Of a stretch of 64,000 nt of DNA, positions 31,979-44,200 are shown one piece after another. Where the stretch lies: positions 1,860,001 through 1,924,000 of the forward strand of contig QYRS01000003.1 of assembly GCA_006503535.1 (NCBI GenBank), in the 5' to 3' direction. Within the stretch, counting starts at the first letter, position 1. Every line of letters starts with the position of its first letter. Origin of the DNA: Arthrinium phaeospermum. Lineage: Eukaryota > Ascomycota > Sordariomycetes > Amphisphaeriales > Apiosporaceae. Both the position numbers and the translations under genes were made by a program. Below the pieces are notes generated by a model. The model worked only from the letters and a program-made list of their open reading frames with translations, was not told the DNA's origin and did no database searches.

Positions 31979-34184
31979 TTAGTATGGCAAGGGGTCAAGG
32001 TCGAGTCCCTCAACCGAAAATTTGAAAGAGTCATTCCTGGTAAGTACCATGGTATTAGCAGGAGTTCAATGGTTGTGATCAAAGGAATAGGTGTAGCAAA
32101 CGATTGTAGAGGATGGTTAGAGAGGAACCCGCGTGAGCCATACCTCGAGTAACTGCCAGCGGCGTCCAGGTCCAAACGGCCCCTAATGCAATCTTCGAAA
32201 TCAACATCGGCGTAGATGATGCCGTGGTCATCCTCCCACTGGGGCCCAGCAATCACGTCACCGGTAGGCGAGACAATGCTTGAGCCGCCACGCGATAAGA
32301 AGTTGTCAGCGGCGGTAGCCATCGGCTTTCCTGTAACAGCGGCGCCGCTGGTGGTCTGCTGCTTCTGCTTCTGCTTCTGCGCGTCGTCCACGGTCGAGAC
32401 ATCGACCCCCTCGTCTTCCTCCACCACCACATCTGCGGCAGGTACGGTCTTGTCCTTTCCGTCGCAGGGGAGTACGATCTCGTTGCCGTCCGCATCGAAG
32501 ATCGACCGCCTCCTCTCCTTCCTCGCTCGGGATGGCGAGGAGGAGCCGGAAGTGGTAGCAGGAGCAGCACGCGGAAGGGCGATTTCGAACCCCTCTTCGG
32601 TAAGACATGAGTTCCGTCTCCTGGTGGTGCTGCCATGGTGGGCATGAGGCGGAGAAGCCACCCGAGACAACGGCGACTCTCGATCGTGAGGGGCGGATGC
32701 AGGGCTCGCCGCCGAGTTGATCTGCTCGGCTTGTTGTTGTTGTTGGTTGCTACTGCGCACGCACATGTTGGAGCTGACGACGAAGCAGCGGCCCTCCAGC
32801 GCGACGGTGCGCATCAGACCGAGCCAGGCATCGCGGCCGTCCGCGGTCGGCGCCAGGTACAAGTTGATGTTCTGCTGGTACAAGGACTGGCGGAGCAGCG
32901 GCATGTAGTTCTCCCAGCAGATGGCCGCCGCCAGGTTCATACGCACACCGCGAATGGTAGTCGTCACGGCTTTCAGGGTAGCCGGTGACCCCTGGGCCCA
33001 GATCAGGCGTTCGGTTCCAGTCTAGCATTTTTCGACTGATCAGCCTCGTGTTCGATTCCCAGTTGTCGAAAGCAATTTGACCTATATGTCTTGACAGGGC
33101 CTCAGAAAGACAGGAAATCTTAGCCAACTATGGCCATGGAAGCTCTAGTTCTCCTAGATCCCCATATTGTATAGTTTACATAGGTTCAACATGCTGTACC
33201 AACATCAGATGTGGCCTGCGTAAAAGCCCTGGACAAGTATTCTGATGACCAGCATCCGGGAAAAGCGACCCACTGGTTGACATCCTCGGAGCAAGGGTTT
33301 TCCTTTTCCTTCAAGATCCACGTTCCCAGAATTTTGTGGTGTATCTTGAAGGAAGGATCGGGCATTGTTGTAAAAGGGGAAGGCTATATATACATATGCC
33401 TGTAGACTCGTCAAGGGAGCAGACAGGAATGACCATGAGCTCCTTTGGCAATGGCCAGCTTCAATATTGAATCAACGGTCGCCCAATGGGATCTGATACT
33501 TGCCATAACGGGACTCCTGGAGCTATGGCTACCGTTCAAATCGTGTGGTCGAAGTAGATAGGCTGTTCATTCGCGTGTCTCATTTTCACTACCAAACAAG
33601 CTCCGTTGTCCAGCTAGGAAAAGGGGTAGAATTAGAGAAGAAGATGCATGGCTTACTGGCTGGACCTTGCGCCGTTTCCCAATGATTCCTTGAGCCGGCG
33701 AAACGTACACGACAGAGCAGTACAGAGAGCCGCCCGCCTTTTCGACAAGCCCGACGACAATAAAGACGCCCGTATCCCGCGCGATGCGCTCGAGCTCCTC
33801 GCGGGTCCCGTCGCCCCGCTGATTCTGGGCAGCCGCGTCATCAACAGCAGCAGCCTCTGGCTGGTTCCCAGGCAGCTGCCGCTTGACCCAAGCGTCCCCG
33901 GCACCGGCACCGTTCCCGACGGTGTCGCCCAGGTCGACGGCGGCCTGGAAGTAGCGCAGGAACTCGTCGCGGCCCTCGTCGGTCCGGGCGCCGACGCGGC
34001 AGCCAAAGTCGGAGCCGCGCGGGTAGCCGCCGAGGTAGGCCTCGGGCAGCAGCAGCAAGTCGGCCCTGGCCGCCGCGGCGCGCGAGGCGACGTGCTGGAG
34101 CTGGGACAGCGTGGCCCGGGTGGTTTCCTGGGTCGCCGGCGAGGCCGTGGCCAAGCGAATTGTTCCTTTCGTTGGTGCGCTCAT
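31979..34184 (-). CDS. Nitrilase / carbon-nitrogen hydrolase
   Basis: Hydrolyses nitriles or related C-N bonds through a Glu-Lys-Cys triad. Exons 34184-33657, 33021-32144, 32036-31979; introns of 635 and 107 bp; 487 aa. The triad is visible: Glu48 in LLLLPEAYLGGYP, Lys173 in GKRRKVQPTGTERLIWAQG (this motif is completed across the first splice) and Cys211 in AAAICWENYMPLLRQSLY. The C-terminal GGSSIVSPTGDVIAGP and YADVDFED blocks and the SRNDSFKFSVEG end are typical fungal nitrilase. Odd points: the first intron is 635 bp, and a low-complexity insert of about 130-140 residues splits the domain after FVVSSNMCVRSSN. Substrate (arylaceto-, aliphatic or cyanide) cannot be told from sequence. Confidence 0.9.
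33022..33656 (-). other. Unusually long intron (635 bp) of the nitrilase gene, with an inverted repeat
   Basis: Donor GTAAGC at 33656 and acceptor CTAG at 33022; removal joins KVQP to TGTERLIWAQG exactly. Inside lies an 11-bp perfect inverted repeat (TCCTTCAAGAT 33307-33317, ATCTTGAAGGA 33343-33353) with a 25-nt loop. No ORF or known RNA family recognised. Confidence 0.7.
33307..33353. repeat. Inverted repeat / hairpin inside the nitrilase intron
   Basis: Perfect 11-bp arms separated by 25 nt, with imperfect purine/pyrimidine complementarity continuing outward. Could form a stem in the pre-mRNA. Confidence 0.7.
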
Positions 34185-35158
34185 CTTTTTTTTTTTCGTG
34201 CGCGTGGTGAGGGGTTAGATGGATGGTACCTGTATAGAGGAAGGTTATTTGAGGAGGCACCTACTTAGTAGTAGGGAATGCAAAACTTAAGTTGTGGTGC
34301 AGGTGATCGGTCATATGTTGCGAGGTGAGGGGCTTTCCTCCATTTAAGTAGATCCTGTAAGTATGTAACCTTACCTAAGTAAGTAAATGATGTATGTATG
34401 CCACTTACATGCATACGACTGATCACCACCCCCGCCGGACCTGCGGGATTGACATGGCTGCTGGTATATCTCGCTAACTGTATATACCGTCGCAAAGAGC
34501 AACATCAGGTAGGGGTTCCAGTCAATTCCATTGCAATGATCTTTGACGACGGTTGGTTTACATAGTCTCGTCTACGGTGTGTGCCCTTTGGGTGTTCATT
34601 GAGTTGGAATCACTCAGTTGACATATGTAACGCTAGGGCCTTCGTCTCAGCGTGCTAATATACTTTCATATGTTGCTTTGAGAGTCGTATGAAAGTAGAT
34701 CGCTTGAGACCCCTGCATGACGTAGGATAAAAGCATGTCCAAGCTTATAGCGATGGTGTTGATATCTCAGCAACACCCTATCATACGACTTTCCAGTTGC
34801 TTACCGATAGCACTCCGATACAAACTCATGGGATGCTGTTTTCTTCGCAAAGTGCTGCCATAGAGGCAGAGGCTGCTATAATCAATCTTGATTTGAATCC
34901 AATGTTGGGGTATCTTGTTGTTTATCGTGACTCTCGAGTTCCCTTGGTGGTCCCTTGCCCCCATACCCAAATTCCAACGCTATTTCCGATCTCAGAATTC
35001 ACCCCGTTTAACCCCCTTTGCCTACCATCCCAACTCCGTGAAGCGTGTTCTAGAAAACTCTGCTTAGAACCGCGGATTTGAAATCTCCCATGCAGCCGTA
35101 GAGCCCTACCCTACGTGCTGTTACAACACTGTTTATCGACATTCTCCCAACGTCACCG
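34185..35158. other. Intergenic: nitrilase promoter and 3' flank of the next gene
   Basis: No gene supported. AT-leaning with GTAAGTATGTA-type repeats near 34360-34400. The nitrilase start is preceded by a 10-T run on the plus strand (about 34187-34198). Confidence 0.55.
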
Positions 35159-36503
35159 TTATTTCTCCCGGCCTTCGGCATGGTCTGTCGAGACGACACC
35201 TTCGGCCTTCTCGTCACCATGCTCTCCTTCGGACACCTCGAGAGGGCTGGCAAGAGGGCTGGCGACTCCGCCAACACTTCCACTGATGCTGTCTGCTCTG
35301 CCATGTCCCAGCAGCCCACTTCGTACGCTGTTGGCGTCGCCGGCAATACTCTGTTTGGCGTAGTAGCTATTCCTTTCGCTCGGTAAGGTGGGGACAACGC
35401 CCGTGGCAGAGTAGATGCTCGTCCGCTCGTTGTTCGCAATGCGCGAAGTCGTCTGGTGCAGACCGGGTGTATTTGGGATACCGCCACTGCCATCCACATT
35501 GGCACTCAGCACACTCAGTGGCAGGCTTTCTCGAGAACCTCCCCACAGAGATGATGGGGCCAGGGCGCGCACCGAAGCATCCGTGTCAAAAGAGCGGCGT
35601 CGGTGGCGGTTGCTTGACGAAGCCAGCGTAAGGATGGACGCATTGTCAGTCAAGAGGTTGTTTGCCGTTGCCATATTGTAGGTCGTGGGGTGCCCCCCAG
35701 CGCCGTGTTGGGCGGCCTGGGCCTGGGCCATATGAGGAGGTATTGCCGAAGCAGGAGAGGCCGTGGGAAACGGCTGGGTATATTGAACTGCTTGTAGGTT
35801 GTTGTTGTTGTTCTGGTTCGCGGCATGCGCATTATTCGCATTGCCATTGGCGGCCATGGATTGAATAGTCGTCAAGGTCGTTGTCAAGGAGCGTACTGAA
35901 GGGGCGGGCGACGAAAAGGTACTGTCTCCTCCCTTTCTCGAGTCCAGTCCGCCATTGGCGGTCCGGCTGGTTCCCGCAACGGACGAAGCCATGTGCGAGG
36001 GCGCATTGATTGACAGCGAAGCATCGTGTTCGGTCGAGACGGTAGGAGCCGTGGATCGCGGAGGCGCAATGCCTTGCATGGAGGAATGGAGCGACTCTTG
36101 GCTACGCGAGACTACCGACGTTACGCCCGTGTTATTTGTCGTGAGCGAGGGGTGGCTATGATGGTTTTCCGATGCTCCCACATGTCCCGATTGCGGGTAG
36201 GGATTGTTCAGTTTCGGCCCTCGCTTCTTGGAGGCTTTGTGGTTCCCATCTCTTTTGGAATGGCCGTGTCGACTGCTGCCCGCCTCGGCTGACGAGGAGC
36301 CATTCTTGAAGTTGGCGAGCTTTTTGACCCAGTTCGAAAAGGGCCGTCGGCGGCCTGTCCGCTCCTGTCCGTCTGTATCACGTTAGAACTGGGGTCCTGA
36401 GGATGGCATGCGGTGCAGTAATGGTTGCGTGGATGGATTTGTGCGCTAGTACATAAAGCGGGCACTTACCAACAGCGCGAGTCGGTGATTCCGTCATGGC
36501 CAT
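35159..36503 (-). CDS. Ser/Asn-rich low-complexity fungal protein (group often labelled 'Ca2+-modulated nonselective cation channel polycystin')
   Basis: Exon 1 36503-36470 (34 nt, MAMTESPTRAV), intron 36469-36373 (97 bp, GTAAGT..ACAG), exon 2 36372-35159; 415 aa. Basic N-terminal block with RRRPFSNWVKKLANFKN and a Lys-rich SKRDGNHKASKKRG stretch, then SQESLHSSMQGIAPPRS, an Asn/Ala/Gln-rich spacer, and a conserved-looking block ILTLASSSNRHRRRSFDTDA followed by SVRALAPSSLWGGSRESLPL. From memory, databases carry a 'polycystin channel' name for this group, but I see no transmembrane segment, pore or EF-hand, so that name should not be trusted. Many RxxS/SxSP-like sites suggest a phosphorylated regulatory or cortical protein (inference). 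Confidence 0.75.
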
Positions 36504-37845
36504 TTAAACAGTGTTCTGTGTAAGATATCTGCGCCCCGGGCGATGAGTACCAAGTCGTGAGGGTAGAGGAAGGTCAGAGGCCGCAGGAAAATGATGGTGA
36601 CAGTAAGAGTGTTTCTGTCGCGGCACCAGGACCAGGAACGGGGAAAGATAATCAGGCACTGGCGGCACAGCCACTGGGGCTCCAGAGGGACGAAGTAAGA
36701 GATGGATCTTTGACTTTCTTGGGCTTCGCGCGACAGAAACCTAGAAGAGGGCGCTTGGTGCCTGAGCTCGAGTGACGTGTGATGGTAATACCGACGTGCC
36801 AGGTGGTGTCGAATGAACCGCGCTTTCGTTGCAAAAGTCCAATCGGTGCAGCACCGTCGATCGCATAAGTAGGTCAGGTTGCTGCTGATGAGGTAGGTAT
36901 TCAGTCAGTCGTACGGAGTAGTAGGCTCGTCGGGAATTGGTGGATGGGCCTGTTGCAGTGGTTGAGCGGCTAATGAAGTGGTCCAATGGAATGTTGGGAT
37001 GAAGGAGGTTCAGTTTCCTTGTGCATCAGGTACCCGAAGTTGTGTGGTCAGATTTCTGGCCTGTCGATGGGAATCGCATCGAGACCCAATCTGCCAATCG
37101 TATTGTCGCTGGACGAACGACCTAGAAGACGACTGGTGATCCAGTCACCAGTCTCGGGGGCTCGGGTCCTTGACACTGTGGGTGCCAGGCCTGCGGAAAC
37201 CGCCCGCAATGCCACCCTGTTTGGCACCTAACAGGCCAGCGTCCAGGAAATACAGGGGGGCCAGAAGGGGCAAAAGTGGCTAATCCACCGTCCCATCCAC
37301 TGCGCGGGTGCGTGACAGGGCAGGCTGACACGCTGACTACGAGCCAATACGGCAATGGAGGCAGCGCAAAACCCCAAAGCGCCCCATTCCGACAGCCCGT
37401 CAATGGCTGCACTGGCCAGGCTCAGGCCTAAGGTTGCGTTCTAGGCCCCCCCCTCCAAAGTCCAGACCCTGAAAGGAAGTGCATTCGTCATAGCTTCAGC
37501 AGCTCGCCCTGTCCATACTTTTCTAGGCCTTGGATACCATCGCGACGCCTACCTACCTATAGGCACGTGATTCCACCAATTCCTCAGCAGAGTCGTCACC
37601 ACCGCCCACATCAATAGGCTTCACGACGAGCTAATCAATATTCCTCCCCCCCGGCCCAGACCCCCGGACTTTAATTGGTGCTTAAGCACGGAATCGCAGA
37701 CGTCTGATTCCTGTCCTGGATGCTGCATGTGTCGGCGCGGCGGATCTACACGGGCGCCACAGATTGAGCTGAGCTCTGCTCAGACCTCCCACGAGCTGTC
37801 ATCGCATCACAAGATGGGGCACGGAGATCTAATCTCTCCCTCGCC
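36504..37845. other. Divergent promoter region between the Ser/Asn-rich gene and mlh3
   Basis: No gene supported. GC-rich in 37100-37700. An out-of-frame ATG at 37814 overlaps the mlh3 start region and could lower its translation. Confidence 0.55.
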
Positions 37846-40800
37846 ATGTCGATCAAACCACTGCCACCTGACGTGGCTGCTCAGATCAAGTCCTCTATCA
37901 CAATAACCTCGCTGAATGATGCAGTATGCGGCCTGGTGAAGAACTCCCTGGATGCCAAGGCGACCAGAATAAATATCTTTGTCGATTATTCCCGAGGTAA
38001 TTGCACAGTAGAAGACGACGGAGACGGCATACCTCCTGCTGAGTTCCGCGACAGCGGTGGTGGTCTTGGCAAACCTCATTGTAAGATCCGGAGTTGTCGA
38101 GCGCCCCTGAACCCCACTGAGCTTCGGAACTAACACGCTTATCTGCAAGGTACTTCGAGATTCCCGCCTCTCCCCGGTCTTCATGGAAGAAGCGGGACAT
38201 TTTTGGCGTCATTGGCTGCATTGTCACTGCTCTCTATAACATCCCTTCACCATGGGCATTATTCGCAGAATACAGTCAAGATCCATAAATCAGAGGTCAT
38301 AGCACGCCATACTCCATCTTTGCCTGATCAAAAGAGGCTGTCCTCAGGCCATGGTACTCGAGTGACAGTACGGGATTTATTTGGATCTATGCCTGTTCGG
38401 GTGAAGCAACGAGCTATGACTACTGAAAAGGGGCAATATATTAGAGACTGGGACCGGCTCAGGTATACTCTGGCAAGCCTTGCGCTTCCTTGGCCGAATC
38501 CTGTCATCATTTCTGCCCACGACTCTTCCCGTCAACAAAGCATTGCTATCCGGAGCAATGGAAATGTGATAGAAGATGCATCGGATAGGGCGCGTCGCTC
38601 TCAGCTAGTCTCCCGCATTTCCCGGGTGCTCAATACCGCTGGTCTGTCAGAAGAAGTCCTCTCTGAATCCTGGGTGGCTCTTAAGGCGTCGGCAAGTGGA
38701 ATACAAGTCAATGGTGCTGTCTGTTTGGTACCAGTCGCAACTAAACGCATGCAGTTTATCAGTATAGGGGTTGAACCGCTTTTGATCGAGCACAACTCCA
38801 ATATTCTGTATGACGAGATTAACAAAGTATTCTCTAACTCCAGTTTCGGAGACCAAGAGGACTCCATTGATCTAGACGAAGATGAAAAAGAGCGGAGAGC
38901 CAAAGACCGGCGATTCAAAACAGATGGCTACACGAACAGAGAGCTAAGGGGAAAGAGGGGAGTTGACCGCTGGCCTATGTTTTATCTGATGATACGTCTC
39001 GGCAACTCAGTCAACCCAGTTCAGGATATTGAGAGTTTCCTTAACGAAGGCCGGCGAGACCTGGAGACCACCATTGACATTGTCAGAGCTGTTGTTACCG
39101 AGTTCTTGAGGAGACATCATTTCCGCCCAACTCGTGTCAAAACACCCCAGAGCAACCTTACTGGCTCGTCTTTATCAGAAAAGGCTAGAACCAGTTCCAA
39201 GAAAAACGACAAAGACAGGATCGTAACTTCATCGAGAGCAAGTCAGGCCACTGATGATGGCGTTGAAATTGGTTCCCTGCCTACCATTGGCGATCTAGCA
39301 ACGACACGACTTCATTTGCACACTGTGCACAACAGATCTGATCCAATCTTCAGCGGATTCACGGGGTTCAAAAGTGGGCGGCGGCTTGCAAATCAATCTA
39401 AGACTACCGAGTTGAAGAATGCAGAAGCTCGACCTGATTTGCAGCCCAGTCGATTAACAACTTCCGGCTCACTAGATCAGCGTACAGACCCGCCGCCACT
39501 ATTTGACTCGTCAGGAAGTCTACTTCGGCCCCCTTTTCTAGACGCTGAATCCGTCAACGACACGTCTTTTAATAATAGATCGTTGGCTTGCCAACCCCAG
39601 CAATACTCAACAGGGCCTGGGGAAATAAATGAAGATGGCTATATCCTCTGGACAAATCCCATGACGAAGCAGAGGTCTGCCGTAGACTCGCGGACGGGGT
39701 TTATAATACCACCTGAAGAGCAACCAGAAAACCAAAATGCATTGGGGACCAAAACACTTCGCATCCCGACGACGAGGTCCATGCAGCCACGACAACCCGA
39801 TACAAACGAGAAGACAGATACATGGGTAGCAGATTTGCTGTCTCACTGGCGTAACCCTGTATTCGAAGCCCCAGAAGCGCCAATTCCCGCAGCTTCTATC
39901 TCTTCTACGTTTCCGAGGTCAATGAATGATGCCATACCAAAGAGTATTCAGGGTTGCCAATGTAAGCAGGATATTAGTCTCACGCGTCTAGCCAGTGTCG
40001 AAGGGCGGGTTTCGAAGGAAGCATTAAGGGAGGCCAGGGTGATCTCACAAGTCGACCAAAAATTCATATTTGCAAAGGTCCCTTTACAGGATAAGCCTTC
40101 CCACGGGCCTATGGACAAGGAAAACGCCCCTTCACTCCTTGTCCTGGTTGACCAACACGCGGCTGATGAGCGGTGTCGCGTGGAAGCCTTGATGGAGGAC
40201 TATTTCGATGTTGAAACCCCAGGCGCCTCGCAAGGTCCCCTAGCCCGAACTGAGCTCCTTGGCCAAGCTCTCCAATTTGAGATCACGGCCCAGGAGCGCA
40301 CATTGTTCGAGCGGTACGTTCCATTGGGGAAACATTGGGGGATCATTTACGAAATAAGCCCGAGTAGCACGGCAGATTCCAGGCGCCGTAGCCAGCACCT
40401 GCCGTCTCTAAAGGTCACCCGCCTGCCCCCAGCGATCATTGAACGGTGCCGACTCGAGCCCCGGCTCCTAATCGATTTGCTTAGGAAGGAGATTTGGCAC
40501 CATGCAGAACACAGCAATAGTTGGTCTGTGCAATCGTTCCTTCAGGGCAGCCAACAAAATGAAGGTCTGGGGCAAGACTTGCACTGGCTCGCGAGATTCC
40601 ACAGATGCCCTCAAGGCATATTGGACATGATCAACTCCAGAGCTTGCAGAAGTGCTATCATGTTCAATGACCTGCTCTCCTTGGATGAGTGCCAGAGTCT
40701 TCTGGGGAGACTTGCTTACTGTGCACTGCCCTTCCAATGCGCCCACGGACGGCCGTCAATGGTTCCCCTGATTGACATGGGCGACCCCATTCTACGAGCG

Positions 40801-40875
40801 GATGAGGCAGGCAGCGATGGAAGCTTTGGTAAGCAATTCAAACGCTGGAAAGCAGGTAAGCAAATGGGTGCTTAA
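37846..40875 (+). CDS. mlh3: DNA mismatch repair protein Mlh3 (MutL-gamma subunit)
   Basis: With Mlh1, Mlh3 forms the MutL-gamma endonuclease used in meiotic crossover resolution and some mismatch repair. Exon 1 37846-38080; intron 38081-38149 (69 bp, AACTAAC branch, CAAG acceptor); exon 2 38150-40875; 986 aa. GHKL ATPase: SLNDAVCGLVKNSLDAKAT (motif I), VEDDGDGIPPAEF (motif II), HCTSRFPPLPGLHGRSGTF into LASLAALSLLSITS, and HGTRVTVRDLFGSMPVR (motif IV region). A long linker follows, then the C-terminal endonuclease domain: DQHAADERCRVE at about 746-757, ACRSAIMFND and the CAHGRPSM metal-site motif, all intact. Motif I lacks the usual catalytic Glu (GLVKNSLDA, not ELVxNSxDA). The 3' end has GTAAGC just before the stop, so a short last exon could be missed. 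Confidence 0.93.
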
Positions 40876-41237
40876 CACACATAGTTATAATATTTAGATA
40901 ACTTCTTTGCCTATCACTTTATCTAGCGTTATAAGGGAGTTTACGGATAATATGTTATGATACCCGCCAATAAAAATTTCCGTTGGAATTGGCAACCTGG
41001 ATTTGAAGTCAAGCTCGTGTTATTCAGGTGACTCCGGAACAGCTTCCTTCGCCTGAGCGCCAAAGCCACGCACCACGTGCACAGCCACTCCCTCCATACT
41101 CCACGCTCCACGGGGGTAAGCTAGCTCCACAGCAGCAGCCCGAGTGACGACAGCGGCCTCCAGGCATCTTCAATACCGCGATAGCGAGCGCGCCATGCTA
41201 CCGTGATAAATCCACTCGTTCGCTCAGATAACTGATT
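40876..41237. other. Short intergenic region between mlh3 and vps11
   Basis: 362 bp holding the mlh3 terminator region and the vps11 promoter, both genes on the plus strand. No distinct motif called. Confidence 0.6.
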
Positions 41238-44200
41238 ATGGCATTGCTTTTGGTAGGTACCCGACATTGCATAAATTTATTGTCACCGTTGTCTAGCAGC
41301 AAAACTGACCACAGATTGTACCGCGCAGTGGAAAGCATTCGACTTCTTCGAAGTGAGCCAGGTCAAACTGGGCGACGACGAGACGCGGTCCTTTTTCGAA
41401 AACAACGAGATCTCCAGCGTCTGCTCCGGCTCCGACAGCCTCTTTCTCGGCAGCTTCGATGGCTACGTACGCATTATCGGGCCGACCTGGAAGGTGGTCC
41501 GGAGCTTCCTGGCTCACGAGTCCGGCCAAATAACACACATGCGCCAGGTTGAAGGCACAAGTCTCTTGGTTACTGTCGCCGTAGGTAAACCTAACGCCGA
41601 TGCAATGGGTAACAAAGGCTGATAGGCAGCAGGAAGATCTGAGCAGCGAGCCGGTCTTGAAAGTTTGGGCCCTCGATAAACCGGTCAAAAAGACCGGGCT
41701 GCCGACCTGTTTGAGCACGCTCAATGTGCATAATGGGAGGAAACAGTTCCCAGTAAGTCATTCTGGATGGTTACGCGTTTGCATTCGCGCAATGGGGGTG
41801 CTGACGTGTCCAGGTTTCTGCCTTCACGGCCCTCGAAGACCTCTCGCAATTGGCAGTAGGGTTCGCGAACGGAGCAGTCACAGTCATACGGGGCGATTTA
41901 ATCCACGATCGAGGGACGAAGCAACGCATCGTATACGAGTCGGAAGAGCCAGTCACTGGTGTAGAATTCATAGGCGATTCAAAGGCGAACACCCTCTTCG
42001 TCGCAACGACGTCCCGACTCCTGAAGTTGGTCATATCCGGCAAAGGCCAGGGGCAGCCGCCCCGAACAGTCGAGGACTCCGGGTGTGCTGTTGGATGCAT
42101 GACGACCAACAAGAAAGATGGCGACGTCATTGTGGTCAGAGACGATGCCGTCTATTACTACAAAATGGATGAAAGGGGCTTGTGCTTTGCTAACGATGGG
42201 GCGACCATGTTGGCCTCAACCTACCAGGACTACGTTGCCCTTGTCTCGCCACCTTCTTCTTCGAGAGATGGCGACTCGAATAATATGCGGCGCAGATTCG
42301 GTGGCGGAAGCACCGAATCGCTCTTCAACGCCTCGACATTCACAATGGTGGACCCCAAGTTGCAAATTGTCGCGCATACCCAGACCCTGATCTCCAAAGT
42401 GAAGCAGATGTTCGAAGTATGGGGTGATCTTTTTATACTGACCGACGACGGCAAGGTCAACCGATACCATGAAAAGACCCTCCAGCAGCGTTTAGAATTA
42501 CTATACCAACGCAATCTGTATCCGTTGGCCATCAACCTGGCCAAAGAGTCAGGCATGGATGGGCAACAGCAGAATGTTATCTACCGCAAGTATGGCGATC
42601 ACCTGTATCAGAAAGGTGACTACGACAATGCCATGTCTCAGTACATCAAGGCCATTGACAATACCGAGCCGTCACAAGTCATCAGAAAGGTAGGCTCTTG
42701 TGCCGAAGCATAACACATCCAACCAAGCTAACATGCCTATTTAGTTCCTCGATACCCAAAGGATACATAATCTGATCGAATACCTGGAGGAATTGCATGA
42801 GCACCACAAAGCCACTGCTGACCACACAACACTACTGCTGAACTGCTACGCCAAGCTCAAAGACGTTGAGAAGTTGGAAAAGTTCATCAAGTCCGAAGGA
42901 GACCTCAAGTTCGACTTGGACACTGCGATTACCATGTGCAGGCAAGGGGGTTACTTCGATCAAGCCGCTTATCTAGCTACAAAACACGGCGAGAATGAGT
43001 TGGTTGTCGACATTCTGATAGAGGACTCTAAGAACTATCAGGACGCTCTTGACTTCATCTGGCATTTGGATCCCGACGCCGTAGGTGGTCTTCCTCTCAT
43101 CGAAAGCGCTAAGCTAATCAACATCACCAGGCATACCCGACTCTGATGAAATATGCAAGAGTCCTTCTAGAGCATTGCCCAAAAGAGGCGACGCAATTTT
43201 TCATTGACTACTACACGGGGTCATATAAACCCAAAGTCCATGTCACAGCTCCTGAGCGACCTCCATCACCATCCGGTGGTGCACTTGGTGGACTCGCCAC
43301 CGGAACTGCAAACGCAGTGCAAAACTTAACCAACCTGTTACCCTTGCCTTACATGAACAGCTCGAACATTTCCACGCCGCCTTCTCAGGGGGCCGGTCGG
43401 CCAAAAGTTGGCGATGGTGAACGGACAATAGATCCAAGTATGATCGAGGCACCTCAATACGAGACGCCAGCTCCTCGTACTGCGTTCTCGTCATTCATAG
43501 ACCACCCCGAGGAATTTATCGTTTTCCTCGAGGCATGCCTGAAAGAAGAGTATCTGAAAGATACAGATAAGTCTGATTTGTATACAACTCTATTTGAGAT
43601 GTATCTACACAAGGCCAACCAGAAGAAGGGCGAAGAGCGAGAGGAGTGGGAAGCCAAGGCGAAGAATCTCATATCTGGGCGAGATATGCCAATCGAGAAC
43701 TCCAACATTCTGCTGTTGTCACATCTGTCAGCCTTCCGCGACGGGACAATACTTGTCAAAGAGCAATCAGGCTTGCTCTTTGACATATTCCGCTCCTATA
43801 CCAGTGCCAAAGACACTCGTGGCGCCATCAAGGCGCTGCGCAAGTACGGGCCCGAAGAGCCACAGCTCTATCCCGCTGCCCTCGCGTACTTCACCTCTGA
43901 TCCGGCCGTTCTTGAAGAAGTGGGCCCAGACGAGTTAGCCAGCGTGCTCAAGCGTATTGACGACGACGGGCTCATGGCTCCTTTGCAGGTCATTCAAACA
44001 CTGGGTGCCAACGCAGTCGCCACCATGGGCATGATCAAGCCATACCTGACAGAAACCATATCGCGGGAGCGCCGCGAGATCGCGGCGAACCGCCGACAGA
44101 TCAACAGCTTCCGCAAGGAGACGGAGCAGAAGCGCGCCGAGATCGCGGAGCTCGGGGCGAAGCCGGCCGTGTTCCAGGCGCAGCGGTGCCCGGGCTGCGG

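Noticed and set aside
33040..33070. TTCGATTCC-like tRNA T-loop
   Set aside because: Flanking stems do not pair, and it lies in the nitrilase intron without other tRNA arms.
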